From Bin5 sp022821545 (GTDB lineage Bacteria; Chloroflexota; Anaerolineae; Caldilineales; Caldilineaceae), in NCBI GenBank assembly GCA_963664085.2, contig CAXXLO010000002.1:3224001-3288000 (forward strand): a stretch of 64,000 nucleotides of DNA. The letters run 5' to 3'. The translations under genes were made by a program, and so were the position numbers. This document shows, piece by piece, positions 53,073 to 62,302 of this stretch. Each line of letters begins with the position of its first letter. Position 1 is the stretch's first letter. Below the pieces are notes generated by a model. That model was not told the DNA's origin and searched no databases. It worked only from the letters and a program-made list of their open reading frames with translations.

Positions 53073-54449
53073 ATGAAGAGACCGAACATTCTGCTGATAA
53101 TGAGCGATGAGCACGACCCCGCCGTAACAGGCTGCTACGGCCACCCGCTCGTGCAGACGCCCAACCTCGACCGCTTGGCCGCGGAGGGCGTCCTCTTCGA
53201 AAACGCCTACTGCAACAATCCCATCTGCGTCCCCTCCCGCATGTCCTTTCTCACCGGGAAATACGCCTCCGACGTCAACGTCTTCGACAACGGCTCGCCG
53301 CTCGCCTCCGAAATCCCGACTTTCGCTCACTACCTGGAAGCGTCGGGATACCAGACAACCCTGTGCGGTCGCATGCACATGGTCGGCCCCGACCGCCTCC
53401 ACGGCTTCGGCCAGCGGCTTCTCGACGACAAGAACGAGTGGGTCGACTTGCGCCAGGGCCCGGTTCGAACACTGCAGGCGCGGAGGGGCAGCAACTCCCA
53501 CGTCACGGAATGCGGCCCCGGCCCGCCCCGCTGGCTCGAATACGACCGCGCCGTCACCGACCTCGGCGAACGCTTTCTGCGCGACAAAGCCGCCAACCCC
53601 GCCGACCGGCCCTGGTGCCTCGTCGCCAGCTTCATGTACCCGCACTTCCCCCTCTATGCGCCGCAAGAGTACATCGACCTCTATCCGCAAGATCGCATCG
53701 ATCTCCCCGATCTGGGCGAAGAGCCGCTCGAAAGCCAGCACCCCGCGATCCGCCAGTTGCGCTACTTCTTTCGCAACGACCTGCCCTTTTCCGAAGAACT
53801 CACAAGGACCGCGCTCGCCAGCTACTTCGCCCTCGTAACCCTGACCGACGAGCACGTCGGCCGCCTCACTTCTATCGTCGACGAGACTCCGCTCGGCGAA
53901 AACACCGTCATCATCTATCTCAGCGACCACGGCGAAATGGCCGGGCAGCACGGGATCTGGCAGAAACAGTGCTTCTACGAGTCGTCAGTGCGCGTCCCGC
54001 TCATCTTCAGAGGACCCCGCCTGGAGGCGGGCGGCCGCTCGAACGTCAACGTCAGCCTGGTCGACATTATGCCCACTTTGCTTGACCTGGCAGGTACGCC
54101 CATCCCCGGAGGTCTTCGCGGCCGCAGCCTGCTCCCTGTGCTGCGCGGAGGCGCGGTCCCGGAACAAGCCGTAATCGCCGAATACCACGCCCAGGGGATG
54201 ATCAGCGCAGGCTACATGGCAAAAAAGGGAGATTTGAAGTACAATTACTATGTTGACTTTCCGCCGCAGTTGTTCGACCTGGCCGCCGACCCCAATGAAT
54301 TCGTCGATCTGGCAGGCCATTCCGGCTGGGCCGGCGCCCAATCAGACCTGCATCAGGAACTGCGTGCCAGACTGGATCCGGAGGAAGTAGACGGCCGGGC
54401 CAAACGCAACCAGCAACTTCAGGGCATGGCGAGGTCCTATGCCGGCTGA
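53073..54449 (+). CDS. Sulfatase, type I (Cys formylglycine)
   Basis: A 458-residue arylsulfatase-superfamily enzyme. RPNILLIMSDEHDP (metal Asp residues), then CVPSRMSFLTG at about residues 53-63 with the C-x-P-S-R motif in which Cys becomes formylglycine, GRMHMVGPD, and IIYLSDHGEMAGQHGIWQK with the Asp and His of the metal site. There is no signal peptide in this frame, so it may act inside the cell on imported sulfated sugars. ATG 53073 is chosen; a TTG 15 bases earlier is possible. Lies before the carbohydrate transporter genes, pointing to a sulfated glycan. Confidence 0.88.
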   Translation: MKRPNILLIMSDEHDPAVTGCYGHPLVQTPNLDRLAAEGVLFENAYCNNPICVPSRMSFLTGKYASDVNVFDNGSPLASEIPTFAHYLEASGYQTTLCGRMHMVGPDRLHGFGQRLLDDKNEWVDLRQGPVRTLQARRGSNSHVTECGPGPPRWLEYDRAVTDLGERFLRDKAANPADRPWCLVASFMYPHFPLYAPQEYIDLYPQDRIDLPDLGEEPLESQHPAIRQLRYFFRNDLPFSEELTRTALASYFALVTLTDEHVGRLTSIVDETPLGENTVIIYLSDHGEMAGQHGIWQKQCFYESSVRVPLIFRGPRLEAGGRSNVNVSLVDIMPTLLDLAGTPIPGGLRGRSLLPVLRGGAVPEQAVIAEYHAQGMISAGYMAKKGDLKYNYYVDFPPQLFDLAADPNEFVDLAGHSGWAGAQSDLHQELRARLDPEEVDGRAKRNQQLQGMARSYAG

Positions 54450-54605
54450 GCCAGTCGGAGGCGGACCTGCTCAAAGGAGGTGAACTACCGAGAATTGAAG
54501 GACCCCGCAGGGCTGTTTTCCCGTGACACTCATGGTCAAGTTGAGTCGTGATCCTCCGTTCATAGTTGGAGCGCTGACCACCCGCACACGAAAGGAGAAC
54601 AATCC

Positions 54606-56153
54606 ATGTCTGACCGCACTCTGAGTCGACGTCGCTTCCTGCAGGGAATGGGTGTCGCGGCCACCGGCGCCGTTATCGCCGCTTGTGCGCCCCCGGCTGC
54701 CCAACAAGCGGCCGGCGATATGGCCGAGACCGCTGAGACGCCCGAAATCTGGGTATTTGTCGTAACCGGTTGTACCGCCGGCGGCAACGCCGAAAAGACC
54801 AAGGCTGTCCAGGACCTCATCCTTGAAGAGTCCGGCGTCCTGGTCCAGAACTATCTCTCCGCTCACGGCGCCGCCTCTACCGAAAAACTGAACCTGCTGA
54901 TCGCCTCCGGAACGCAACCGCTCGATCTCTTCGAGGGGCAGTGGCCCGACTTCAAGGGCATCATCCACCCGATGGACGATCTCCTGGATGCCTTCGGCCA
55001 GAACATTCTCGCTCTCAACAACGACTTTGCCTGGGCGCGTATGAAGGATGCAGAAGGCGTTACCTGGGGCTACCCCCGGCTGGGTCTCATGGCCCACACG
55101 CACTTCTGCTTCTTCCGCTCCGACTGGCTGGACGAAGCCGGCCTCGAGGCGCCCGACACATGGGACGGCATGGAGGCCACAATCGAAGCCTTCAGGGAAC
55201 TGCATGACGAGTCCGTCACCACCACCATGGGGCGCCGCCACCTGATGTACAACACCCTGGGCGCATTCACCGAAAACGGCTTCTCAAACTGGGTCGACCC
55301 CGCCGACAACATGCTCAAACCGGTAGAGACCCACCCGGGTTACTACGACTGGCTTACCAAGATGAACGAATGGTGGGATAAGGGGTGGTTCCAGCTCGAA
55401 TCCTTTGCCAATCCGGACTTCCGCGCCATGCTCAGGACCCTCACCATCGGTACCTGGCTTGGCTGGTACTCCCGCATCACAATCTGGTGGGAACAGATCA
55501 GGTTGGACGCCGGCTACACCGACATCGACTACACCTTCCCCGAAACCATGACCGGCCCGGCGGGGCTGGCCAAGACCAACAACGTCGGCGGCAATGCCGC
55601 TTACATGATCCCGCGCAAGTCGCAGCATCCCGATGCCGTTATTCGCTTCGCCGATTGGGCCTACTCCGGTCTTCCCGACGAGCCGCGAAACCTGGTCATC
55701 ACCCAGGCCGGCATCGAAGGCGTCGACTGGGAATGGCACGACAAAGAGGCGGGACTCTACCGCGCCCTCGTCCCCGCAACCGCCCCCTGCGAGGACAGGT
55801 ATCCCAGTGACTACTACCAGGTCAAGGGCATGGGCACCGAACCCCACGTGGTGAGGGTATTGGAGGACGGCACCGTCCACCGCCAGAGCGCGCACGTCGT
55901 CAAATACAACGACCAGTTCCAACATGGCAAGATGCCCATCGATTTCGACGTTCCCTACGACCTGACCGCGATCCGCGACCAGTATCCCGGCCTGTCGGAC
56001 TTCGAGCGTCTCGTCGACGAAGAGTCGGTCAAATTCATTACCGGCTCGCGCCCCCTCGCCGAATGGGGCAACTTCATCGACTCTCTTGAGGGCGCCGGCC
56101 TGGACAGATGGAGTGAGTTGCACACGGAACAGTACCGCCAGTATCATCCTTGA
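54606..56153 (+). CDS. Carbohydrate ABC transporter solute-binding lipoprotein, copy 1
   Basis: 515 residues. N-terminal Tat motif SRRRFLQ followed by a hydrophobic stretch and a lipobox ending AAC (about residue 26), so a Tat-exported lipoprotein anchored outside. The mature part has the CUT1 binding-protein style (LNLLIASGTQPLDLFEGQWPDF; WGYPRLGLMAHTHFCFFRSDWL; ANPDFRAMLRTLTIGTWLGWY). Start ATG 54606 has GAAAGGAG upstream. An intrinsic terminator follows, then a paralogue. The substrate is unknown; the sulfatase and lyase nearby suggest an acidic or sulfated sugar. Confidence 0.88.
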   Translation: MSDRTLSRRRFLQGMGVAATGAVIAACAPPAAQQAAGDMAETAETPEIWVFVVTGCTAGGNAEKTKAVQDLILEESGVLVQNYLSAHGAASTEKLNLLIASGTQPLDLFEGQWPDFKGIIHPMDDLLDAFGQNILALNNDFAWARMKDAEGVTWGYPRLGLMAHTHFCFFRSDWLDEAGLEAPDTWDGMEATIEAFRELHDESVTTTMGRRHLMYNTLGAFTENGFSNWVDPADNMLKPVETHPGYYDWLTKMNEWWDKGWFQLESFANPDFRAMLRTLTIGTWLGWYSRITIWWEQIRLDAGYTDIDYTFPETMTGPAGLAKTNNVGGNAAYMIPRKSQHPDAVIRFADWAYSGLPDEPRNLVITQAGIEGVDWEWHDKEAGLYRALVPATAPCEDRYPSDYYQVKGMGTEPHVVRVLEDGTVHRQSAHVVKYNDQFQHGKMPIDFDVPYDLTAIRDQYPGLSDFERLVDEESVKFITGSRPLAEWGNFIDSLEGAGLDRWSELHTEQYRQYHP

Positions 56154-56167
56154 TCGAGTCGGCCCGC

Positions 56168-56204
56168 CGGTCGGGGTGAACTTTTGGTGCGCCCCGACCG
56201 TTTT
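56168..56204 (+). terminator. Intrinsic terminator between the two solute-binding genes
   Basis: CGGTCGGGG (56168-56176) pairs with CCCCGACCG (56192-56200), a perfect 9-bp stem with a 15-base loop, followed by TTTT. It would reduce read-through from the first to the second binding protein, setting their relative amounts. Confidence 0.75.
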
Positions 56205-56258
56205 CATATACAGCGAAGTTCACCTTATTCGTACTCTCACATCGAGAAAGGAATCCAC

Positions 56259-57818
56259 ATGACCACAACATCAACACCGACGCGCCGTCAATTCCTGCAA
56301 GGCATGGGCATTGCCGCCACCGGCGCCGTACTCGCTGCCTGCGCCGCGCCGGTCGCGCCGGCCGGCGGCGATGGCGCTGCCATGGAAACGCCCGAAGTCT
56401 GGTTCGCCTCTGGCAATCCTTGTCCCGGCGGCGGCGACCCTGAACGAACCGCGGCCGTACAGGAACTGATCCTCGAAGAGACCGGGGTAATGGTCAAAGC
56501 CCACATTCTTCCTCCCGGCGGCGCCCGCACTGAAAAGCTCAACCTCCTCATCGCCTCCGGAACCCAGTCGCTCGATCTCTTCACCGGCAACTGGCCTGAC
56601 TTCAAAGGCATAACCCTGCCTCTGGACGATCTGCTCGAAGTGCATGGCACCGACATCCTGGCCGGACACTCCGACCTCGACTGGAGGATGATGAAAGACT
56701 TCGAGGGCACGACCTGGGGCTATCCCCGCCTCGGACTCATGGGCCATACCCACTTCCCCTTCTTCCGCTCCGACTGGCTCGCCGAAGCCGGCCTTGAAGT
56801 CCCTGACACCTGGGACGGCATGGAACACGCCTATGAAGCGATGAAGGAGAACCACGACGAAGCCGTCATCGTCGCTATGGGCCGCCGCCACCTCATGTAC
56901 AATACCCTTGGCGCCTTCACCGATCACGGCTACTCCCGCTGGATCGACCCTGCCGACAATATGGTCAAACCCCCCGAACTCCAGGACGGGTACCAGGACT
57001 GGCTCGCCAAGATGAATGAATGGTGGGACAACGGCTGGCTCCAGCAAGAGTCCTTCGCCAATCCCGACTACCGCGCCATGCTCAAAACGCTTACCATCGG
57101 CCTCTGGCTCGGCTGGTACTCGCGCATGACCATCTGGTGGGACCAGATCCGCCGCGAAGCCGGTTACGAAGAGGAAGACTACGTCCTCTCCCTCAAGATC
57201 ACGGGACCGGCCGGTGTCGCCAAGACCAACAACGCCGGCTCCAACAGCGCCTACATGATCCCGCGCAAGTCCAAGTACCCCGAGGCGATGATCAAGTACG
57301 CCAACTGGATCTACGAGGACGGACCCGACGACGTGACCAACTACCTCATCGCCTCCTGGGGCGTGCCCGGCGAAGACTGGGAATGGGTCGATAAAGAGAA
57401 CAAGGTCGCCCGCCTGCACTCCGCCGGCAGCAGCGTGTGTGAAGAAAAGTATTCGCGCGACTTCCAGGTGACTCTGGGTCTGGGTCCGGAAACATGGGCC
57501 ACCGCAGTCAAGATCCAGAACGATGACGGCGAGGTCGAATGGAACCGCCACTGGCAGCACATCAATACCTACTGGAACCAGTACGAGGGCGGCCGTATGC
57601 CGGTCGACTTCGACGTGCCCTACGACCGCACCGCCATTCGCGACGCCTTCCCCGGCGAACCCGACTTCGAACGCTTCGTCGAAGAGGAGAGCATCAAGTT
57701 CATCACCGGCGCGCGGCCAATCGTCGAATGGGGCAACTTCGTTGAAGAGTTGCACGGCGCAGGCCTCGACCAGTGGAGCGAGCTTTACACCCAGCAGTAC
57801 CGGCTCTATCACCCCTAA
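56259..57818 (+). CDS. Carbohydrate ABC transporter solute-binding lipoprotein, copy 2
   Basis: 519 residues, paralogue of the preceding gene across the whole length (shared WGYPRLGLMxHTHF, MGRRHLMYNTLGAFT and TKTNN-type blocks). Tat motif TRRQFLQ and lipobox AAC near residue 28. The second half has its own insertions (VDKENKVARLHSAG; WNRHWQHINTYW), so the ligand may differ. ATG 56259 is chosen, preceded by AAAGGAA. A strong hairpin at 57831-57864 follows before the first permease. Confidence 0.88.
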   Translation: MTTTSTPTRRQFLQGMGIAATGAVLAACAAPVAPAGGDGAAMETPEVWFASGNPCPGGGDPERTAAVQELILEETGVMVKAHILPPGGARTEKLNLLIASGTQSLDLFTGNWPDFKGITLPLDDLLEVHGTDILAGHSDLDWRMMKDFEGTTWGYPRLGLMGHTHFPFFRSDWLAEAGLEVPDTWDGMEHAYEAMKENHDEAVIVAMGRRHLMYNTLGAFTDHGYSRWIDPADNMVKPPELQDGYQDWLAKMNEWWDNGWLQQESFANPDYRAMLKTLTIGLWLGWYSRMTIWWDQIRREAGYEEEDYVLSLKITGPAGVAKTNNAGSNSAYMIPRKSKYPEAMIKYANWIYEDGPDDVTNYLIASWGVPGEDWEWVDKENKVARLHSAGSSVCEEKYSRDFQVTLGLGPETWATAVKIQNDDGEVEWNRHWQHINTYWNQYEGGRMPVDFDVPYDRTAIRDAFPGEPDFERFVEEESIKFITGARPIVEWGNFVEELHGAGLDQWSELYTQQYRLYHP

Positions 57819-57830
57819 TTGACCTGTACC

Positions 57831-57864
57831 ATGGGGGAAGGAGGGCCTGCCCCTCCTCCCCCAT
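57831..57864 (+). other. Strong intercistronic hairpin after the second solute-binding gene
   Basis: ATGGGGGA (57831-57838) pairs with TCCCCCAT (57857-57864), and inside it GGAGGG (57840-57845) with CCCTCC (57851-57856), with one bulged A and a 5-base loop. No T run. Such hairpins after binding-protein genes protect the upstream mRNA and lower permease expression (known from mal and similar operons). Confidence 0.7.
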
Positions 57865-57891
57865 CCCCCCGCGGCGACAGGAGGCTGACGA

Positions 57892-58884
57892 ATGCAACAA
57901 CCGCTTGGCGATCAGATCAGAGTGCGCATGGACCAGGACGGCCCCGTCTTCACGGATAAGCGGGGCTTCCGCGAAGCGTGGCGCCAGATCAAGCGTGATC
58001 GGTTTCTCTACGCCCTCGCCGCACTTCCCCTCCTCTATTTCATAATCTTCCGCTACCTCCCCATGGTCGGCCTGATCATCGCCTTCCAGGACTACGATCC
58101 CTTCCTCGGCATCGGCGCCATGTTCAGCCTGGACAACTTTGTGGGATTCAAGCACTTCACAAACTTCTTCGACTCGATCTTCTTCTGGAACGTCGTTCGC
58201 AACACGGTCCTCATCAGCTTCTATAAGCTGCTCTTCGGGTTCCCCCTGCCAATTATCCTCGCTCTCTTGATAAACGAGGTGCGAATCACACTCTTCCAGC
58301 GCGCGGTCCAGACCATCTCTTACCTGCCGCACTTCTTTTCCATGGTGGTGGCAGCAGGCATCGTCCGCGCCATGCTTACACCGCAGGGCGGCCTCCTCAA
58401 TCAGGCTATCGTCGCATTCGGAGGCGAGGCCCAGGCTTTTCTCACCGACCCGGCCCTCTTCCGCTCCATCCTTGTCACCATGGACGTCTGGCAGCAGGCC
58501 GGCTGGAACAGCATCATCTTTCTTGCGGCCATGGCCACGATCAACCCGGAAATGTACGAGGCGGCGGCCATGGATGGCGCCAATCGCTTCCAGCGCATGT
58601 GGTACGTCACGCTTCCAAGCATCTCCTTCGCAATTGTCATCATCCTCATCTTCCGCATCGGTGGTATGCTGGACGCAGGGTTCGAGCAGATCCTGCTTCT
58701 CTATTCACCCTCCGTCTACTCAGTCTCCGACATCATCGACACCTACGTCTATCGCGCCGGCCTCATCGGCCGTCAGTACTCCTTTGGCGCGGCCGTAGGT
58801 CTGTTTAAGTCCGTTTTGGCGCTTGTCCTCATGTATCTGGCAAACAAAGTTGCCCAGTATTTGGGGCAGGAAGGCCTCTGGTAG
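57892..58884 (+). CDS. CUT1 sugar ABC transporter permease (LplB-like)
   Basis: A 330-residue membrane protein with about six helices. The EAA loop, which contacts the ATPase, reads EAAAMDGANRFQRMWYVTLPSI at about residues 223-244. N-terminal KRDRFLYALAALPLLYFIIF starts the first helix, and FKHFTNFFDSIFFWNVVRNTV follows, in LplB style (polysaccharide and oligosaccharide transport). GACAGGAG precedes ATG 57892. Ten bases separate it from the second permease. Confidence 0.88.
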   Translation: MQQPLGDQIRVRMDQDGPVFTDKRGFREAWRQIKRDRFLYALAALPLLYFIIFRYLPMVGLIIAFQDYDPFLGIGAMFSLDNFVGFKHFTNFFDSIFFWNVVRNTVLISFYKLLFGFPLPIILALLINEVRITLFQRAVQTISYLPHFFSMVVAAGIVRAMLTPQGGLLNQAIVAFGGEAQAFLTDPALFRSILVTMDVWQQAGWNSIIFLAAMATINPEMYEAAAMDGANRFQRMWYVTLPSISFAIVIILIFRIGGMLDAGFEQILLLYSPSVYSVSDIIDTYVYRAGLIGRQYSFGAAVGLFKSVLALVLMYLANKVAQYLGQEGLW

Positions 58885-58893
58885 GAGAGCGAC

Positions 58894-59784
58894 ATGAAAC
58901 TATCTCGAGGCGAAAAGCTGTTCGACTGGGTCAACATCTTAGTACTCACCATTCTTACCCTCTTCTTTCTCGTCCCCTTCCTTTCTGTCGTGTCAACCTC
59001 TCTGGTCAGCGGCAGAGAGTACGCTCTGCGCGGGCTCTTTATCCTCTACCCGTACCAGCCAGTTCTCAACTCCTATGAGATGCTCCTGGGGCAGGGGTCG
59101 ATTGTAATCAACGCCTATTTTGTTACAACTGCCCGCGTGATCGTCGGAACCGCGCTTGGCCTTATCTTCACCTTTCCACTGGCCTATGTGCTCTCCAAAC
59201 GCCGGCTATATGCCCGCGTTCCGATCACGATGTTCATCTTCTTCACCATGCTCTTTCATGGCGGCCTGATTCCCAACTTTGTCCTGATAGAAAAATTGGG
59301 GCTTCTGGACAGTTTCTGGTCAATGATCTTGCCGAACCTGATCAATCCCTGGTGGCTCCTGATCATGCGTAACTTCATGCTGGCCATACCGGAGGAGCTG
59401 GAAGAGGCGGCCATTATGGACGGCGCAAGCCCCCTGGTCGTTCTGGTGCGCGTCTACCTGCCGCTCTCCATGCCCGTTATCGCCACCATCGGCCTCTGGT
59501 ACGCCGTCATGCACTGGAACTACTGGTTTGACGCAGCCATCTACATTAACGATCCCAAAAAGCTGCCCCTCCAGCTGATCCTGCGCGGTATCCTCGAATA
59601 CGGCACCGGCCAGTACAGCGACTACTCCGGCCTCGCCGAAATGACCGAACTCACCGATCCGCCGCCGGCCGAATCACTCAAGGCCGCCATGATCGTCATC
59701 ACCACCCTGCCGATCCTCATGATCTACCCCTTCATCCAACGCTACTTCGTCAGGGGCATCATGCTCGGCTCCATCAAAGGCTGA
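58894..59784 (+). CDS. CUT1 sugar ABC transporter permease (LplC/YtcP-like)
   Basis: A 296-residue membrane protein, second half of the permease pair. Helices include ILVLTILTLFFLVPFLSVVST. The EAA loop is EEAAIMDGASPLVVLVRVYLPLS at about residues 170-192. RYFVRGIMLGSIKG is the standard C-terminus. No ATPase gene accompanies the pair; CUT1 systems often share an MsmX-like ATPase encoded elsewhere. Followed 8 bases later by the lyase gene, so one transcript is likely. Confidence 0.88.
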   Translation: MKLSRGEKLFDWVNILVLTILTLFFLVPFLSVVSTSLVSGREYALRGLFILYPYQPVLNSYEMLLGQGSIVINAYFVTTARVIVGTALGLIFTFPLAYVLSKRRLYARVPITMFIFFTMLFHGGLIPNFVLIEKLGLLDSFWSMILPNLINPWWLLIMRNFMLAIPEELEEAAIMDGASPLVVLVRVYLPLSMPVIATIGLWYAVMHWNYWFDAAIYINDPKKLPLQLILRGILEYGTGQYSDYSGLAEMTELTDPPPAESLKAAMIVITTLPILMIYPFIQRYFVRGIMLGSIKG

Positions 59785-59791
59785 TTCCACC

Positions 59792-60700
59792 ATGGACAAC
59801 TCCTTCCGCGGCGCATGGCCCGCGCTCATTACGCCCGCCTCCGCAGACGGCGGCGTCAATCTCACCGCCCTCCGCGAACTCATCGACTACATGCTGGCCA
59901 AGAAAGTCGATGGCCTTTACCTCCTGGGCGGCACCGGCGAAGGCCTGCTGATCTCAGCCGCCGACCGCCGCGCCGTCGTCGAAGCCGCCATGGACCAGGT
60001 CCGCGGCCGCGTCCCCGTAATCGTCCACGTCGGCAGCATCAGCACAAGCGAAGCCGCCGCGCTCGCCTGCCATTCACAGGAACACGGGGCTAACGGCGTG
60101 AGTTCTGTCCTGCCCGTCTACCTCGGCGGCATCGACGCGACCTACCGTCACTACGGCGCCATCGCCGCCGCCGCGCCCGGCCTGCCCTTCTTCCCCTACC
60201 TCTTCGGCGGCCAGATCGACGCCACCGCCCTGATGAAAGAGCTCCTCTGCCGCATTCCCAATATAGGCGGAGCCAAATACACCGGCCCCAACATGTACGA
60301 GATCGCGCAGATCATCGACCTTGGCGGCGACCTGCCTGCAGATCGCGGCTGGACCATCTTCTCCGGCATGGACGAGCAGTGCATCTTTGCCGCCATGATG
60401 AACGCGCCCGGCAACATAGGCTCCACCCTGAACGTCATGCCGGGCCCCTACCTCAAAATGAGAGAGTGCTACGAAGCCGGCGACGCCGCCAAAGGACTCG
60501 CGCTGCAAAAGCAGGCCAACCGCCTCACCGGGGTCATGATCGACCATGGAGTCGGTGCCGCCCTGCGCGTCTCCATGAAAGCCCTCGGCATCGACTGCGG
60601 TCCCCTCCGCCTGCCTCAGGAGACGATTTCTCCCCAGAAAGAGGAGATCATGCTCGCCGATCTTGAAGAGGCCGGCCTCGCCGAGCTTGCCGCAATGTAG
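59792..60700 (+). CDS. DapA/NanA-family aldolase (sugar-acid lyase-like)
   Basis: A 302-residue Schiff-base aldolase. LLGGTGEGLLIS (about residues 46-57) matches the GGTTGE-type phosphate/carboxylate loop. FPYLFGG carries the conserved Tyr near 137, and GAKYTGPNM the catalytic Lys at about 165. The Tyr-Phe-Gly version and the N-terminus are nearer to N-acetylneuraminate lyase-type and related sugar-acid enzymes than to true DapA; no lysine genes are near. It probably cleaves or makes a 2-keto-3-deoxy acid from the imported sugar. Confidence 0.8.
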   Translation: MDNSFRGAWPALITPASADGGVNLTALRELIDYMLAKKVDGLYLLGGTGEGLLISAADRRAVVEAAMDQVRGRVPVIVHVGSISTSEAAALACHSQEHGANGVSSVLPVYLGGIDATYRHYGAIAAAAPGLPFFPYLFGGQIDATALMKELLCRIPNIGGAKYTGPNMYEIAQIIDLGGDLPADRGWTIFSGMDEQCIFAAMMNAPGNIGSTLNVMPGPYLKMRECYEAGDAAKGLALQKQANRLTGVMIDHGVGAALRVSMKALGIDCGPLRLPQETISPQKEEIMLADLEEAGLAELAAM

Positions 60701-60757
60701 TCTGGGGCGCGCAGCCTGCCGCCGCGTCGATCAACACAGTCAATACAAGGACCCGGC

Positions 60758-62269
60758 ATGTCCTTTTACGCCAAACTGGAAGCCGCCGCACGCCGCAACA
60801 ACACGCTGCTCTGCGTCGGCCTTGATCCAACCCCCGAAGCCTGTCCTTTTCGCTTTCCGGCCGGGGTCAACGTCCCGCCCGATCAACCCCCTAATCGCAG
60901 TGACCGGACCTGTCAGGAGCTCCTGGCCTGGAACCTGTCCGTCATCGAAGCCACCACAGACCTCGTCTGCTGTTACAAGCCCAATATCGCCTTCTACGAA
61001 GCCCTGGGCCAGCCCGGCATGACTCTCCTGCGCGCCACCATCGCCGCCGTCCCAGCGGACATCCCCGTGCTTCTCGACGCCAAGCGCGGCGACATAGGCT
61101 CGACCGCCGCGGCCTACGCCCGCGCCTGCTTCGAAGATCTCGGCGCCGACGCCGTAACACTAAGCCCCTACCTCGGCGAAGACAGCATCGCCCCCTTTGC
61201 CAAATACGAGGACAAAGGGCTGTTCGTGCTCTGTCACACCTCCAATCCTTCCGCCGGTACATTTCAAGAATTGACGGCCCGCGACAGCAAGAGGCCCGAC
61301 AGCGACATCCCACTCTTCCTGCGCGTAGCCAAAGAGGCCGTCAGCTGGTCCCCTTCCGTAGGCCTGGTCGTCGGCGCGACCTACCCCGACGCCCTTGCCG
61401 AAGTCCGCGCCGTCGCGCCCGACGCCTGGCTTCTGGCCCCGGGAATCGGCGCCCAAGGCGGCGACCTCGAAGCTGCCCTCAACGCCGGTCTGCGCGCCGA
61501 CGGACTCGGTGTCCTCGTCGCCGCCACCCGCAGCGTCACCCAGGCCGACGACCCGCGCCAGGCGGCCGCCCTCCTAAGAGAAGGCATCAACACCGCCCGC
61601 TCGCACGCCTCCTCCCCAACGAAAAATGAGGCGGCCGGCTCCGCCCTGAGACCATCGCTGGTTCCGGACGCCAACAGGGATCTGATCACCGGCCTCGCCG
61701 ACCTCGGCGCACTCCAGTTCGGCGACTTCACCCTCGCCAGCGGCAAACGCTCCTCCATGTACGTCGACCTGCGCCTCCTCGTCAGTCGACCCGACCTGAT
61801 GCAGGCCGCCGCCGCCGCTTATGCAAAAGAACTGGCCGCGCTGCAATGCGACCGCATCGCCGGCGTCCCCTACGCCGCTCTGCCGATCGGCATGGCCGTC
61901 GCCCTGGCCAGCGGCGTCCCCCTCATCTACAATCGCAAAGAGAGCAAGAGCCACGGCCTCGGCAAAGATATCGAAGGCCAGTGGCAGCCTGACGAGCGCG
62001 TCGTCATCATAGAGGACGTGATCACCACCGGCGGCAGCATCGTCAGTTCAGTCGAGCTGTTCCGCGCTGCCGGCTTGGTTGTCGAGGACGCGATTGTGCT
62101 GCTGGACAGGCAGCAAGGAGGCGTCGAAAACCTGCGCAAGGCCGGAATACGCGTTCACAGCGTCCTGGCGCTGGGTGATGTCCTGGACCTGCTCTCAGAG
62201 ACAGGTCATATCCCCGAAGAGATTCGCCGGTCGCTGGGTCTGTCCGCCGCCGCTGGGGAAGATCAGTAG
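60758..62269 (+). CDS. Bifunctional orotidine-5'-phosphate decarboxylase / orotate phosphoribosyltransferase
   Basis: A 503-residue PyrF-PyrE fusion doing the last two steps of UMP synthesis. Residues 1 to about 270 are type-2 OMP decarboxylase: LDPTPE at the start, YKPNIAFYEALG, and LDAKRGDIG with catalytic Lys109; VVGATYPDAL and APGIGAQGGD follow. Residues about 300-503 are OPRT: FGDFTLASGKRSSMYVDLR, the IIEDVITTGGSI PRPP-binding loop, and LDRQQGG. The order (PyrF first) is the reverse of animal UMPS. Followed by pyrD after 33 bases. Confidence 0.93.
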   Translation: MSFYAKLEAAARRNNTLLCVGLDPTPEACPFRFPAGVNVPPDQPPNRSDRTCQELLAWNLSVIEATTDLVCCYKPNIAFYEALGQPGMTLLRATIAAVPADIPVLLDAKRGDIGSTAAAYARACFEDLGADAVTLSPYLGEDSIAPFAKYEDKGLFVLCHTSNPSAGTFQELTARDSKRPDSDIPLFLRVAKEAVSWSPSVGLVVGATYPDALAEVRAVAPDAWLLAPGIGAQGGDLEAALNAGLRADGLGVLVAATRSVTQADDPRQAAALLREGINTARSHASSPTKNEAAGSALRPSLVPDANRDLITGLADLGALQFGDFTLASGKRSSMYVDLRLLVSRPDLMQAAAAAYAKELAALQCDRIAGVPYAALPIGMAVALASGVPLIYNRKESKSHGLGKDIEGQWQPDERVVIIEDVITTGGSIVSSVELFRAAGLVVEDAIVLLDRQQGGVENLRKAGIRVHSVLALGDVLDLLSETGHIPEEIRRSLGLSAAAGEDQ

Positions 62270-62302
62270 CCGGGCGGCCTGTTCTGTGGAGAGATATCCG
62301 AA

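Noticed and set aside
56271..57812. A 513-codon open frame on the minus strand
   Set aside because: Mirror of the second solute-binding protein gene; composition is typical of antisense frames.
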